From: Plantago ovata
Lineage: Eukaryota; Streptophyta; Magnoliopsida; Lamiales; Plantaginaceae
Length of the DNA: 64,000 bases
Direction of reading: 5' to 3'
Assembly: GCA_028274465.1 (NCBI GenBank)
Contig: CM051458.1
Span: 59,323,253-59,387,252, forward strand
Both the position numbers and the translations under genes were made by a program. Below are positions 34,385-46,722 of the stretch, in pieces. The notes under the pieces were generated by a model. That model ran no database searches and was not told the DNA's origin. It saw nothing but the letters and a program-made list of their open reading frames with translations. How positions within the stretch are numbered: position 1 is the stretch's first letter; the number at the start of each line of letters is the position of its first letter.

Positions 34385-35902
34385 TGTTAGGAAACTTGTA
34401 AATTTTGATGAGCAACTAACCATGCTAAATTAAGGAAATTCCATTAACTAGTACTCTTAAGGTCCATAGGAATTTAGAATTTTAAGGACATTGTAAATGA
34501 GGAACGTTTGCTGAAGATTTAGTGTAGGTACTAGTTAGGTGCTTTAGTTTGCTGATGATGTACTTTGTTTATACAAATGAACTATTGAAGCACTAGAACC
34601 GTTCAGAAACTTGAAGATTCGAAGACTGAAGACTTAAGAAGATTTCTGAAGATGGTATCTACAAAGGCACATGTTGTTCAGAAAGTGGAAATTTCAGCAA
34701 CAACTCGCATAAGTGAAAATCTATATGACAGAGTAGGTTATGCTTGCTGAAACTGAGACTAATTGCTTCCTGAAAAACATATGTGACCTCCTTGCTGAAA
34801 GTACTTGCATTTTGGCTCCAATGTTCACATTTTAATTTCATTCAAATGAACATTAAATGCAAAAGTAGGCACGCGAAGAACATGAAGACTAGAAGACAAA
34901 TGAAGGACGTTGCTGAAAGTACAAAAGCAAGATAGTGACATCTTAAGGTGCAAAGCCTTAGAATTCGAAATTCAAACGGATCCCTTGATTCACTATAAAT
35001 AGAGGTCATCCAGTAAGGAGTTGGAGTGTGTCAACAACGTGATCAAACTCTCACTTGTGCTTAAACACTCAATCTTCAATACTCTTTACTGCCTATTGAT
35101 CCGTTCCAAGACTTAAGCTTGAAACAAAAGCTACTTGTGAAGAAGTAGAACATTCACGACTAAGAAATTAGTTAAGTGTTCTTTCTTTCAAACTAGACCA
35201 AGTCTTGACACCAAAAACAACTTAACTTGTTTACTTAAAAGTATTTCAGGTTGTGTTTCTTTAGATAACTTGTTATAGCTGAATAAGTTATATTCAAGTC
35301 ATCTCATCCCAAACCTCTCTAACTGATAAACACCCTTTTTCAGGCGTGAAATTCAGGGGGAATTAATCAAGCATAGGTTTTGCTGATTAAGTGTCCCAAG
35401 TTTGGTGGAGAACAAGGTTTCGTTCTCTAGTTAGGTTGGAAACGAAGCAAGTGTGCTTTGGTTTATGAAGAATCATTATAAATAGGTGTTGTAAGGAACC
35501 TCAAGCTTATCTTAGTGGATTCAGTCCTAGAAAGGACAAAGTGGATTAGTTGAGAGATTACGCCACTCTCAGATACCACTATAAAAGTGTTTGTGTAATT
35601 TACTTTACCGCATTTAGTTTTCAGCAAGCTTAACTATTTTGTACACTGTCACTCTACTCACTTGCTGAAACTATCACTCTCTGAAAAGCACTTATTGTAT
35701 AAAGACTTCCGCACTCTGTTTTTAAAGTACCAGTAAAACTCGTTACTGAAAAGTAACTAGTACTTGCTGAGAAAGTTAAGTATCAGCAAACTCATTACTG
35801 AAAAGTAATAAGCACTTGTTGAGAAAGTTTTTAAACGAGAAAGTTTGAAAATACTATTCACCCTCCCCTCTAGTCTTTTCTTGCTGTTTAAAGGGACCAA
35901 TA
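34385..35902 (+). repeat. Element B 3' LTR
   Basis: 1,518 bp. It starts TGTTAG, and its end has mutated to CCAATA rather than the usual CCAACA or CTAACA. The position is fixed by the TTCTC duplication at 35903-35907. TATA box at 34994. Confidence 0.9.
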
Positions 35903-35934
35903 TTCTCTCAATACCAAGCTCGGAGATTCAAGGA
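35903..35934 (+). repeat. Element G LTR, piece 3 of 4
   Basis: Only 32 bp between B and D, made of B's duplication TTCTC, 22 bases of G, and D's duplication AAGGA (35930-35934). B and D are therefore separate insertions 22 bp apart, not one tandem element. Confidence 0.85.
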
Positions 35935-37539
35935 TGTTAGGAAACTTGTAATTTTTGATGAGCAATTAACCATGCTAAATTAAGGAAAGTCCAGTAATTA
36001 GTACTCTTAAGGTCCATAGGAATTTAGAATTTTAAGGACATTGTAAAAGAGGAACGTTTGCTGATGACTTAGTTTAGGTGCTAGATAAGTTATTTCTTTT
36101 GCGTATGATGTATTTTATTTTCTGAAAAGAAAATAACTTATTGATGCTGAAGCTTATGATGTATCTTATTTTTTGAAAAGAGAATAACCTATTGAAGCAT
36201 TTAGAAACCGCTCAGAATCTTGAAGACTTTTGAAGATCTGAAGACTTGAACAATTCGAAGATCTGAAGACTAGAAGATTGCGGAAGACTGGCATCTACAA
36301 AGGCACGTGTTGCTCAGAAAGTGGAAATTTCAGCAACAGCATTGCATAAGTGAAAATCTGAAAGACAGAGTAGGTTGTACTTGCTGAAACGTAGAATAAT
36401 CACTTGCTGATGGAACATATGTGACCCCTTGCTGAAAGTAATTGAATTTGCGCTCCAATGTTACTGTTTGAATTCTATTCAAATATGCATTAAATGCAAA
36501 GCTTACACGCGAAGGACATGAAGACTAGAAGACAAACAAAGACGCTGCTGAAAGTACAAAAGCAAGATAGTGACATGTTAAGGAACAAAAGCCTTAGGAT
36601 TTGAAATTCAAACGGCTCCTTACTTACACTATAAATAGAGGTCATCCGGCGAAGACTTGAAGTGTGTCAACAACGTGATCAAACTCTGACTTGTGCTTAA
36701 AACTCACATACCTTCAAACTCTCTACAACTGCCATTGATCTGTTCCAAGACTTAAAGCTTGAAAAAGCTACTTGTGAAGAAGTAGAACAAACTCAGCTAA
36801 GAAATTAGTTAAGTGTTCTTTCTTTCGAACAAGAACAAGTCTTGACACCAGAAACAATCAAACTTGTTTACTGCAAAGTATTCAAAGTTGTGTTTCTTAG
36901 ATTACTTGTTGTAACTGAATAAGTTATAATTAAGTTATCTCACCCCAAAACTCTCTAACTGAAAAATACACCCTTTCAGGCGTAATATTCAGGGGGAACT
37001 TAATCGAGCATAGTTTTGCTGATTAAAAGTACCAAGTTTGGTGGAGAACAAGGTTACGTTCTCTAGATTAGGTTGGAGACAAAGCAAGTGTGCTTTGGTT
37101 TCTATTGAATCGCTCTAGATAGGAGATTGTAAGGAAACTCAATCATATCTTAGTGGATTCAGTCCTAGAAAGGACGAAGTGGATTAGTTGAGAGATTACG
37201 CCACTCTCAGATACCACTATAAAAGTGTTTGTGTGATTTACTTACTGTACTTAGCTTTCAGCAATTCATATCTGTCTGTACACAGTCACTCACATCACTT
37301 GCTGAAACCTTTACTTACTGAAAAAGCACTTATTGTATCAAAGACTTCCGCTCTCTGATTTTAAGTATCAGCAAACCAAGCTACTGTAAAGTAACTTACG
37401 CTTGCTGAGAAACTTAAGTATCAGCAAACTCATTACTGAAAAGTAATAAGTACTTGTTGAGAAAGTTTTAAACGATGAAAGTTTGAAAAGACTATTCACC
37501 CCCCCTCTAGTCTTTTCTTGTTGTTTAAAGGGACCAACA
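35935..37539 (+). repeat. Element D 5' LTR
   Basis: 1,605 bp, TGTTAG...CCAACA. TATA box TATAAATA at 36630. Tandem GAAGA-type words at about 36220-36290. Near the end, hairpins with GNRA-type loops, e.g. ATTACT-GAAA-AGTAAT at 37432-37447. Confidence 0.93.
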
Positions 37540-37541
37540 AG

Positions 37542-37553
37542 TGGTATCAGAGC
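37542..37553 (+). promoter_or_regulatory. Primer binding site, initiator tRNA-Met type (D)
   Basis: TGGTATCAGAGC, two bases after the 5' LTR. Confidence 0.92.
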
Positions 37554-37648
37554 TGGAGGTTCTTTAACCTTCAGCACTGAACCTAGATCCCCTTAGGTGC
37601 TTTCCGTAAATCACTCTCACTTGATCAGTTTGGTAGTGCTTTGCTGAC

Positions 37649-40068
37649 ATGATGTCTTTAGGAGATGCTCCCTTGGTGAAGCTGGAAAATTACGAGAAAT
37701 GGCGAAACAACATGATGCTACATCTTGAGGCCATTAGTGATGAGATGGTTACCGTCATCAATGATGGACCTATCAAGATCACTAAGGTTGAAAGGAGTTT
37801 TCCTCACAAGACCACTGAAGCTGGAAAGGAAACTATGCTAGGCGAACCATCAGATACGGTTGTGCCAAAACCAAGAGAGGAATGGACTTTTGACGAAGCT
37901 AAGAGATTCCGTCTTGATGGCCAAGCAAGAAATATCATCATTCGATCAACTCCGGATACCATACAGTGCAAACTGTGGGGTGCTAAGACTGCAAAGGAAG
38001 CTTGGAAAATGGTTCAAAATCTTTGTGCTGGATCTGACAAGACCAAGGAAAACAAACTTGAAGTACTTAAATTAAAGTTTCAAAACTTTAAGCAAAGTAC
38101 AAACGAGTCACTGGAAGACTTGGATTTCAGATTCACAACTCTTGTTAGTGAAATGGCAGCCTTGGGTGTTGGAAACCTCTACTCAGATTCTGAGAAAGTG
38201 AAAACTATCATCAGAAGTCTGAATCAAGAATGGATCCACACTCAGAATTTCTATTATAATCAAGGAATGCTAGACATTACACCAACAGAGTTGTTCTCTC
38301 ATCTTGCTACTGTCAATTATGAGACAAAGCAAAGAGAAAGTGTATTTGCTGAAAAATCGCAAAACATTGCTCTTGCTGCAAAGCCATCATCTTCTGAAAA
38401 GAAGAATGAAAAAGAACCTACTGATGAAAACGCTTTGGTTGTCAAAAACATGAAGAAATTCATCAGCAAGGAACTTGAAAGGCGAAAAGCAAAAGAGAAG
38501 CTGAAAAAGCATCTTGGTAACAACTACCATAAGTACAAGAATGAGACTAGCTCGCTGAACAAGCAAGCTCAGCAAGCTACTTCATCAGAAGAACCAGCAG
38601 TTGGAAATGATCTATGTTTTACTGCAAAAAGCCTGGACACTTCAAAGCTAATTGCCCTTTGCTGAAAGGCAAATCTGCTGAAAAGAAGAAGAAGTTCAAA
38701 AGAGCGTTTATTGCTGAAGAAAAGAAAAAGCTTCAAGCAAAAATCGATGCATTGTGCATTGATACTAGCTCCGAAGACAGTGAGGATGAAAGTTCAGACA
38801 CCGACGATGAAGAAGCCACTCTAGACGTGGAGATTGGCAAAGAAGTTTGTGGAATAGCTATGGAAGCTTATCCAGATGTGTCAAACTACGAATTCTGCCT
38901 CATGGCCGGTCAGGTAAACAACTCTACCTCTGACTCAGACTGAGAAAGTGAAGACGAGATTGACCTTGACAAGATTCAAGGAGAAATCGAAAGATTTGGG
39001 AAAACTCTCAGCAAACAGCAAGAGAAACTACAAATTGCTGAAACTCTGACCAAGCGAACTACTGAAAAGTACGTCTTGCTGAAGGAAGAGACAGAAGAAA
39101 AGGATGCTGAAATAAGGCGTCTTAAGAAGTTGATTGCTGAGGCTGCAGAGAAAAATTCTCAAATGGCATTAGAATTGGAAGAATATCAGTCCTCAATTCT
39201 AAAGTTACTTGCTGAAATCCAAGAAATGAAAAAGATGAAAATCAATTTCAAATCCTATGTGGAAGCAAGTAATACGCTGACTGAACTAAACTCTTATTTG
39301 AGAGATCCATCTCAGAAAGAAGGTTTAGGAGCAACGTACGAAGGTGACAACGTAGAAATCTTGAGAAAAGATAAATCACCTATCTCCTTTGTACGTGCTA
39401 CTGATAGTAGTCTACCAGAAATCTATCAGTTTGGTCAATCTAAGGTTGCTGAAACATGCAATCAAGTACCTATGACCATAAAGCTCGCTGTTGCTACTCA
39501 AAGTAACAAGACTTTAAAAGGAAAACAGGTTGCTGAGAAGCAAACTGGAAAGAAGAAGAATGCTGTGAAGCATTCCGCCAAACAAGTTGCTGAAAAGCAA
39601 GTTGTTAAGACTAAAGGCAAGATTACTAAAAGTAATCAGAAGTCCTTTGCTGACAAACCTGAATCAAGTAAGGTTGCTGACGCAAAAGCTCAACATTTCC
39701 GAAAGTGGACTCGGTTTCAAAACCAAGCAAAGTCAACTCTTTCATGAGTATAAGCAAAGTCAGCAAAGATACTTCAAAGAGATGAAGAAAATCAAGCCTA
39801 AGAGTTCTGAAAAGACTCCCAATGCTAGGACTAGAAGGAACCTTGCTAGAAAAGAACTTACTGAAAAGTATGTTCAGCAAAAAGGTCAACAGAGCAAGAC
39901 ACCACATCAGAAAGTGGATTTGACCAGTACGAGTCAAAAGTCTTTCAGCTCAAACCTCCTAGTTCCTCAGCAAGTAGAAAACAAGTCAAAGTTGAAAAAC
40001 TTAAGACTTGGGTTTCCACTGGACGCATTCTTGAACATGTTAATGGACATCCATCATTGGATAATTAA
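37649..40068 (+). pseudogene. copia gag of element D (frameshifted)
   Basis: ATG at 37649 with a second ATG next to it. Capsid region LENYEKWRNNMMLHLEAISDE to about 38320, then a Lys-rich segment. One missing base near 38615 shifts the frame exactly at the knuckle, which resumes as FYCKKPGHFKANC. A stop at 38941 ends the next piece. The coiled-coil part (about 39076-39280, LKKLIAEAAEKNSQMALELEE) and basic tail follow, with another shift near 39700. Gag closes with TAA at 40066-40068. It aligns with B gag along its whole length. Confidence 0.88.
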
Positions 40069-43000
40069 CTTGTTTGCTCTTGATTGTGCAGACTTCAGCC
40101 ACGGAGACAAACGATGCAATCTGGCACTTTGATAGTGGTTGTGGAAAGCACATGACGGGCAACAAGAATAACCTTATAAACTATAGACGGTGGTCTAAAG
40201 GTCCAACAATAAGGTTTGCTGGTGGAGGCTCCGGTTCTACAAAAGGCTATGGTGATGTGAAGTTAGGATGCATAACCATCACTAGAGTTCTTTATGTCAA
40301 AAATCTTAAGTTTAACCTTTTCAGCATGAGTCAGTTTGCTGACAAAGGATACTTCATCGAAATTAAAAGTGATGAATGTAAACTTGTAGATTTTGGGACT
40401 AAAAAGGTAATAACGATTGCAAGAAGATCAGGAGGCTTGTACACTGTTGATTGGTCTTCAGCAAACATTGAAAAATGCCTTGTCTCAGATCACGATTGCC
40501 TTGCTGAAAAAGCATGGTTATGGCATAAACGAACAAGTCATCTAAACTTCAAGACGCTGAATAAGCTGTCTAAAAAGGCACTTGTAGTTGGATTACCTAG
40601 GGTTACTTTTAAGATTGATGGTGTTTGCAATGCATGTCAGCATGGAAAGCAAACCAAATCTTCTTTCAAGAACAAGGCAGTACAGTCACCTACAAAACCT
40701 TTACAACTCTTGCACATGGACTTGTTTGAATCTTCTTCAACAAGCTATGCTGGTAAGAAGTATGGTCTAGTCGTGGTAGATGACTATTCAAGATTCACTT
40801 GGGTATTATTAATCAAGCACAAATCTGAAACCAAGACTGAAATACCTAACTTGCTGAATAAGCTTGAAGTCATGAAAAATGACAAGGTAAAAGTCATAAG
40901 GACAGACCATGGTACTGAGTTTGTAAACCAGTACATAACTGAATATTGTACCTCAAAAGGTATACAACATCAGTTATCCTCAGTAAGAACACCACAGCAA
41001 AACGGTGTTGCTGAACGGAAGAATCGTACCCTGAAAGAAGCCGCAAGAACAATGCTTGCTGACACTGAAATAAGTAAGGCTTATTGGGTTGAAGCGATTA
41101 ATACCGCCTGTTATACTCAAAACAGATGTTTGATTACTAAGGAATACAACAAAACTCCTTATGAATTGTTTGTTGGAAGACCTCCTAACATCACTCATCT
41201 AAGAGTATTTGGTTGCAAGTGTTTCGTTCTTAATAATGGTAGAGAATACCTAAGAACATTTCAACCAAAGGCAGATGAAGAGATATTTCTTGGCTACTCC
41301 TTGCATAGTAAAGCTTATAGAGTTTACAACAAAAAGGCACAAAGATTGAAGAATCAGTGCATGTTGTATTCTACAAAAAGTCACAAGGTGTGCCTGCTGA
41401 AGAAGAAATATCAGAATGTATGAAAAAGCTAATCATACATGAGCAAAGAACTGAATCTGATGCTAGGCAAATCAAGTCAACTGAACTAAATGATGATTCT
41501 GACAATGACTCTCCTCCCCCTAGTCATGACAAGATAAATATAGTTCACGACAAAAAATTTCCAGCAAAAGACGCGGTTGCTCCGGAAGTTGCTGAAATTA
41601 CGCAATCTCCAGTGCCTGCTGATGAAATACGTCAATCTAGCAATGATGAACAAGCAGTTGCTGATGAACAAATCTCAGCAGAGACACAAATTCCCAGTAG
41701 TACTGAACAAGTACATACTGAAGAGTCACATGCTGATGAGCAAACATATCCTGATCCAACAAACAGAAAACCTGTTAATAAATGGATTAGAGATCATCCC
41801 TCTACGGATATGATTGGCGATATTAATAAACGCCAAGTGACTAGATCCAAAGCTACTCATGGACTTGCTGAAGAAGCAACTGTCGTAGAAGTAGAATCAT
41901 TGTTCTCTTGCTTTGTGTCAGACATTGAACCTAAAACCATAGACGAAGCTTTAAAGCATTCTGAATGGATAAAGGCAATGCAAGAAGAACTGGATCAATT
42001 TGAAAGAAACAAAGTCTGGAAACTTGTGCCACTTGTTGAAGACAAGAAAGCTATTGGTACAAAGTGGGTGTTCAGAAACAAGCTGAGCGAGTCTGGTGAA
42101 GTAACAAGAAATAAAGCACGTTTAGTTGCTCAAGGTTACTGTCGGACTGAAGGATTGGACTATGATGAGTCTTATGCACCATTTGCAAGATTGGATGCAA
42201 TTAGGCTTTTCTTGGCCTTTGCTGCTCACAATGACTTCATTGTTTACCAAATGGATGTTAAAAGTGCATTCTTAAATGGTGAACTTGCTGAAGAAGTCTA
42301 CCTAGAACAACCCCCTGGCTTTGAACTTCCCTCAGAAATCAAGATGGTATACAAGCTTCAGAAAGCTGTATATGGTCTAAAGCAAGCACCAAGAGCATGG
42401 TATGATACCTTGGCTAAGTTCTTGCTGGAAAATGGTTTCAAGAAAGGTGAAGTTGAGAAAACTTTATTTACCATGAACCATGATCGTAAAATACTCTTAG
42501 TTCAAATTTATGTGGATGACATAATTTTTGGATCTAAGGACAAGCAACTTTGTGATGATTTTGCCAAACTCATGACAAATAAGTTTGAAATGAGTATGAT
42601 GGGAAAATTGAATTATTTCCTAGGATTGCAAGTCAAGAAACTCAAAGATGGAATATTCATAAATCAAGCAAAGTATGCAAAAGAAATGCTCATAAAGTTT
42701 AGGATCAAAGAGGATGAGAAACCTGAAAAGATCCCTATGAGTGTTGGTACCAAATTGGGCTATACTAAAGAGGACAAAAGTGTTGAAGAACACAAGTATA
42801 GGAAGCTCATTGGTTCCTTGTTGTATCCAACAGCAAGTAGACCTGACATTCAGTATGCTGTTTATGTGTGTGCAAGATTCCAATCTGATCCAAGAGAATC
42901 ACACTACAAAAAGGCAATCAAGATACTGAAATATGTTAAAGGTACAGTCAATGTTGGATTATGGTATCCTAAAGATTCTGGACTTGAATTGGTTGGCTAT

Positions 43001-43458
43001 TCTGATGCTGATCATGGAGGATCAACTCTTGATAGAAAAAGTACCTCTGGAACTTGTCAGTTTTTGGGTACTAGATTAATATCATGGTTCAGCAAGAAGC
43101 AAACTTGTGTCGCCAATTCATCTACTGAATCTGAATACATTGCAACTGGTTGTTGCACAGCTCAAATCCTATGGATTCAGCAACAATTAGAGATTATGGT
43201 ATTTCTGCAAAGAAAACACCAATCTTTTGTGATAATACAAGTGCTATTGCAATTACGCAAAATCCTAAGTTTCACTCTAGGACCAAGCACATTGATATTA
43301 GACATCATTTCATTAGAGATCATGTGGAAAAAGGTGATATTGAGGTTGTGAAAGTAGGCACTGATGATCAGCTTCCTGACATCTTTACCAAGCCCCTACC
43401 GGATAATAGGTTCGCAATGCTAAGGTATAACCTTGGATTGATTGAACTACCTCAATAA
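40069..43458 (+). pseudogene. copia pol of element D: protease, integrase, RT, RNase H (two 1-base losses)
   Basis: Protease and integrase are intact to about 41345: FDSGCGKHMTG (Asp about residue 20), WLWHKRTSHLN, CNACQHGKQ, Asp in LLHMDLF, Asp in RTDHGTEF and Glu in PQQNGVAERKN. A missing A near 41345 shifts the frame; the RT part continues to about 43190 with [26 protein letters not shown] and [10 protein letters not shown], then RNase H with [13 protein letters not shown] and [10 protein letters not shown] second missing base near 43190 shifts the last part, which ends ADIFTKPL-like PDIFTKPLPDNR and LIELPQ at 43458. It starts without ATG in the -1 frame relative to gag, exactly as in B. 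Confidence 0.93.
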
Positions 43459-43476
43459 AGGATACACTTGGCAGAA

Positions 43477-43845
43477 TGCTGAAACAGGTATTCAGCAAGC
43501 CAAAGTATTCCTGTTAAAAGACTCAGTCACTGATTTCTTCTAAGAAATGATAAGTCACTACATGATTGCTGAAACAGGCATTCAACAAGTAATTCCTTCA
43601 AAACGGGTATTTGTTAGGAAACTTGATCAATTGTTGAGACAGGCACTCAGTAAGAGAAAGAACTTAAGGATTGCTGAGACAGGCACTCAGACAATCAAAA
43701 GATACTGAAACATGTATTCAAGTCTCTAAGGAATTTTCTAAGACGGGAACTCAGAAAAAGAGCAAAGCTCATCTCTCAGATTTTACCAAAGGATATCTCA
43801 AGTACAAAAAGAATTTACTGATACAGGAAATCAGAAATATCTTTT
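43477..43845 (+). repeat. Array of short hairpins with conserved 7-base loop (D)
   Basis: Same unit type as in B, loops ACAGGTA, ACAGGCA and ACGGGAA. Arms vary among units while pairing is mostly kept. Confidence 0.8.
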
Positions 43846-44223
43846 AAACTTAAGACAATATGAGATATCTAAGTAAGGGGGAACTTTCAGCAAGTATCAA
43901 GAGTGATAATTCAAACTCGCTGAAAAGATTCTTGTCTGTTTCAGCAAGCAATCTATTCCCTTAAAACTCGGTAAAATCAATTTGTGACGTTAAACTGGCA
44001 CAGATAAACTCGCAATAATCATGACATGAAATTCAATCGTGGCCATTGATTAAAAGGAGTTACTTATCTGACGGCTAACAAAACAAAGAGAGAGAGTGCT
44101 CTGACGGTTTTAGTTAGTAGGCCACTACGCATTCAATGCAAAGGCTCCACTAACTCCAGTGTTTCTCTATTTTACCCTTGCTGAGAGCTCAAATCGATTG
44201 AGTTTCTCACACACCAGAGACAC

Positions 44224-44231
44224 TATATAAA
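44224..44231 (+). promoter_or_regulatory. Candidate internal TATA box for ORF-X (D)
   Basis: TATATAAA, 141 bp upstream of the ORF-X ATG. The surrounding GAGACACTATATAAA is identical in B. The downstream leader is pyrimidine-rich, as in plant 5' UTRs. Confidence 0.55.
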
Positions 44232-46428
44232 GAAGGAGTTAGAGAAATGACAAAATTATTTAACTCACATTTCCTTTCTCTGCAAATTCTAGCCTGAATC
44301 TACTGTACCTCCGGTCAAAAAGCAAACTATCTTTTCGTACACATTTTCTTGCTCTATAAAAGAAATGGCTCCCAAGAGACAGTCATCTAAGTCCTCAAAG
44401 TCGTCAAAGGTTGACAGTGCTGAAACACGAATTGCTCCGGTGACTACTCCGACCACAAACACAACGAAAGTTGTGTTGAAAAACGACCGAATCTCAAAAA
44501 ACCTATGCCTCCGTCATATCTTGACACTGCAAAGTGTGAGATGTTGATGCAATGGGGAGGGTTTGCAAAAGAAAAGTACATTAGGTACTTTTATGAACAA
44601 GAACTCGATGACGAAAATGAAGAGGCGCTTGAGTTTATCAAGCAGCAAGGCCTCATGAACTTTATCTCTGCTCGCACTAAGCAAGTGAGCATGATTGATA
44701 TAATGGAATTCTACAACAATGCAGAAATCCAGTCCCTTACAAATAGTAATGGAGTCACTGAAAAAGTGATCCTTACTTATGTTCAGAACACGCAAATCAT
44801 CCTGAAATGGACTGATTTAGCGGAGATATTTCAGATTCCAACCACTGGAACTGAAGATGACGTCACTGCCACTGACGAAGAAATCGAAGCTTTCTACAGT
44901 GACGTCAGAAATGAGAAAATGAAGAAAGGCGAGATAGCTCCCGTGACTTGGACAAAGCACGTTAAGAGAAAGCATCTCTGCCATTCACTTGGTCTAGTAG
45001 CTCTGCTACAAATAAAAGTTCTTGACTCCCAAGTTGGAGGAATTGACCAAGTAGGCCTGAGAAGATGGCCATTGATGATGCATATCCATGAAAATAAAAC
45101 GGAACTTAAATGGGCTAAGTACATTTTCAACAGGCTTGTTGATTGTGTTACTAAGTTTAAGGTAAAGGTAGAAGACAACAAGGTCTCACCTTCCTTTCCA
45201 GTCTTGTATGGAATCAAGATATGCTATATCCTTGAACATTTCAGGATTCAGCTAAGAAACCCATTGCCAATCAAAAAGTCTGTATGCAATGTGGGAAGAT
45301 CATTCTACAAGCAGAATGTACCTAAGACTGCTGGAAAGAAAACTAAGAAGACAACAACTGCAAATGTTGTCAGCACAAGCGAGCAAGAAAGGTATACAAC
45401 AGCTGCAGATGTTACCACTCAGCAACTTAGAGATGAAACTGCTGTAGATGGTGGTAACACAAAAGAAACTGCTGTAGAAAATCAACAAGGTACGTGTACA
45501 AAAGCCGTTGCTGAAAATGCAACTATAGATGCCTCTGGGAAACCGGAGAAATCTAACAAGAAAAAGAGGAAAGCTGATGATGACACTCAGACTGCAGCGT
45601 CATCAGCAAATCCCGTACCTAAGAGGAAACGGACCAGCAACAAAAGAAAGAAAACACTGGCTCGCAAGTCAGTCCCTGCTGTCCAAGACCTCTCAGTCAA
45701 TTCCCAGACAAATGCTGAAACGCATTTGCCAGTAGATGTTGCTGAGGTGATTACTGAAACCTATGTCAGCAATGTTGAAGTGTTTGCGGAAGCCTTCAAC
45801 AATCAACTTAATGTTGATAATTCTACTGAGAATAGACCACATGGCAGTGGAAATGAAATTCCTGCCCAAGTCCCAGATATCTACATTGTAGATAATTTAA
45901 ATGATCCAACTATGGACAGTAAGCGACATTGCTGCTGATCTGCAAAAAGCGGCATTTGCTGATGCTGCTAAAAAGATGGTTGTTGGACAAGCAACTCATC
46001 AAGTTGCTGAAACAACGCTTGCTGAAGGACCAGTTGCTGAAATAACAATGGTTCCAGTTCCTGAAGTTGCTGAAACTTAAGAAGCATTATTCAACGATGC
46101 ATCTCGTGATGCTGAGAATACTGGCCCAAGCTCACCCAAGACATCAATTGACAAAGTCCAGCTTGTACTGGAAGATTTAAGCAAACAAATGGAGTTGGAA
46201 ATTGAAGAATCATCCAACAAATCAATTGATCTCTTCATGACAAGCAGTGAGCTCAAAGGTCAAGATGCTTCTGCTCAACTTGTCATTTCAGAGACAAAGG
46301 AGATTGCTGAAACCGCACAGCTTTCTCAGATAGAGCAAAACCAAAAGTCTGCTGAAGAAACAGTCCAAGAAGCTGAAGAAACTGTTAATGCTGAAAGGAC
46401 TGAGCCACAACCTGTCCTTCTTCAGCAG

Positions 46429-46503
46429 GTAGTTAATTCAACCATCAGTAAAACTTCAAATTCTGAAAATTGTTCTTTTGCTAATATTATCCTATCTCTA
46501 CAG
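46429..46503 (+). other. Intron-like in-frame segment 1 of ORF-X (D)
   Basis: 75 bp, CAGCAG|GTAGTT ... CTCTACAG|ACTTC. Equivalent in B: 20207-20281, also 75 bp. AT-rich, open in frame. Confidence 0.45.
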
Positions 46504-46572
46504 ACTTCTCAAGATGCAAGTCAGATGGTTGTTGAAGCCTCTGCACCAAAACCAACACTCCCTGCTCAGCAG

Positions 46573-46644
46573 GTAGTTAATAATTTTGGTATAAAAACTA
46601 AGTTTGACAGCTTAGTACTTGTGTCTAACTTTAATTTATTTCAG
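46573..46644 (+). other. Intron-like in-frame segment 2 of ORF-X (D)
   Basis: 72 bp, CAGCAG|GTAGTTAAT ... TTTATTTCAG|GATG, with a CTAAC branch-like word. Equivalent in B: 20351-20422, also 72 bp. Confidence 0.5.
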
Positions 46645-46722
46645 GATGAACAAATGGAGGATGCTACTCAAGCTCCTCATGGAATGGAAATTGTATTACA
46701 TGAGCTTGCTGACTCTCAGCAG

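Larger units (their letters stand above)
9792..35902 (+). mobile_element. Element B: very large Ty1/copia element with extra ORF, interrupted by C1/C2
   Basis: Bounded by TTCTC duplications (9787-9791, 35903-35907). Order: LTR, initiator-Met primer site, gag, pol, 0.9-kb spacer, ORF-X, PPT, LTR. Without the C1/C2 insertion it measures about 15.0 kb, and roughly 340 bp of ORF-X was lost at the insertion. The size, the large gag with coiled coil and the gene after pol suggest the Sirevirus (SIRE/Maximus) lineage; this is inference. All coding regions contain frameshifts or stops, so it is defective. Confidence 0.92.
43459..44364 (+). other. pol to ORF-X spacer of D with hairpin array
   Basis: 906 bp, noncoding. 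Hairpin units at 43477-43497 (TGCTGAA/TTCAGCA, perfect), 43566-43588, 43631-43653 and about 43668-43695 (GATTG-CTGAG paired with CTCAG-CAATC, one bulge), plus weaker ones to about 43850. The promoter-like end carries TATATAAA at 44224. The order matches B. Confidence 0.85.

Noticed and set aside
35903-35934. B and D as one tandem element sharing an LTR
   Set aside because: Each has its own LTR pair and its own distinct 5-bp duplication (TTCTC and AAGGA), with 22 bp of unrelated sequence between them.
43477-43845. Repeated hairpins considered as a CRISPR-like array
   Set aside because: Units are unevenly spaced, imperfect and palindromic with no spacer/repeat periodicity, and the context is a plant retrotransposon.
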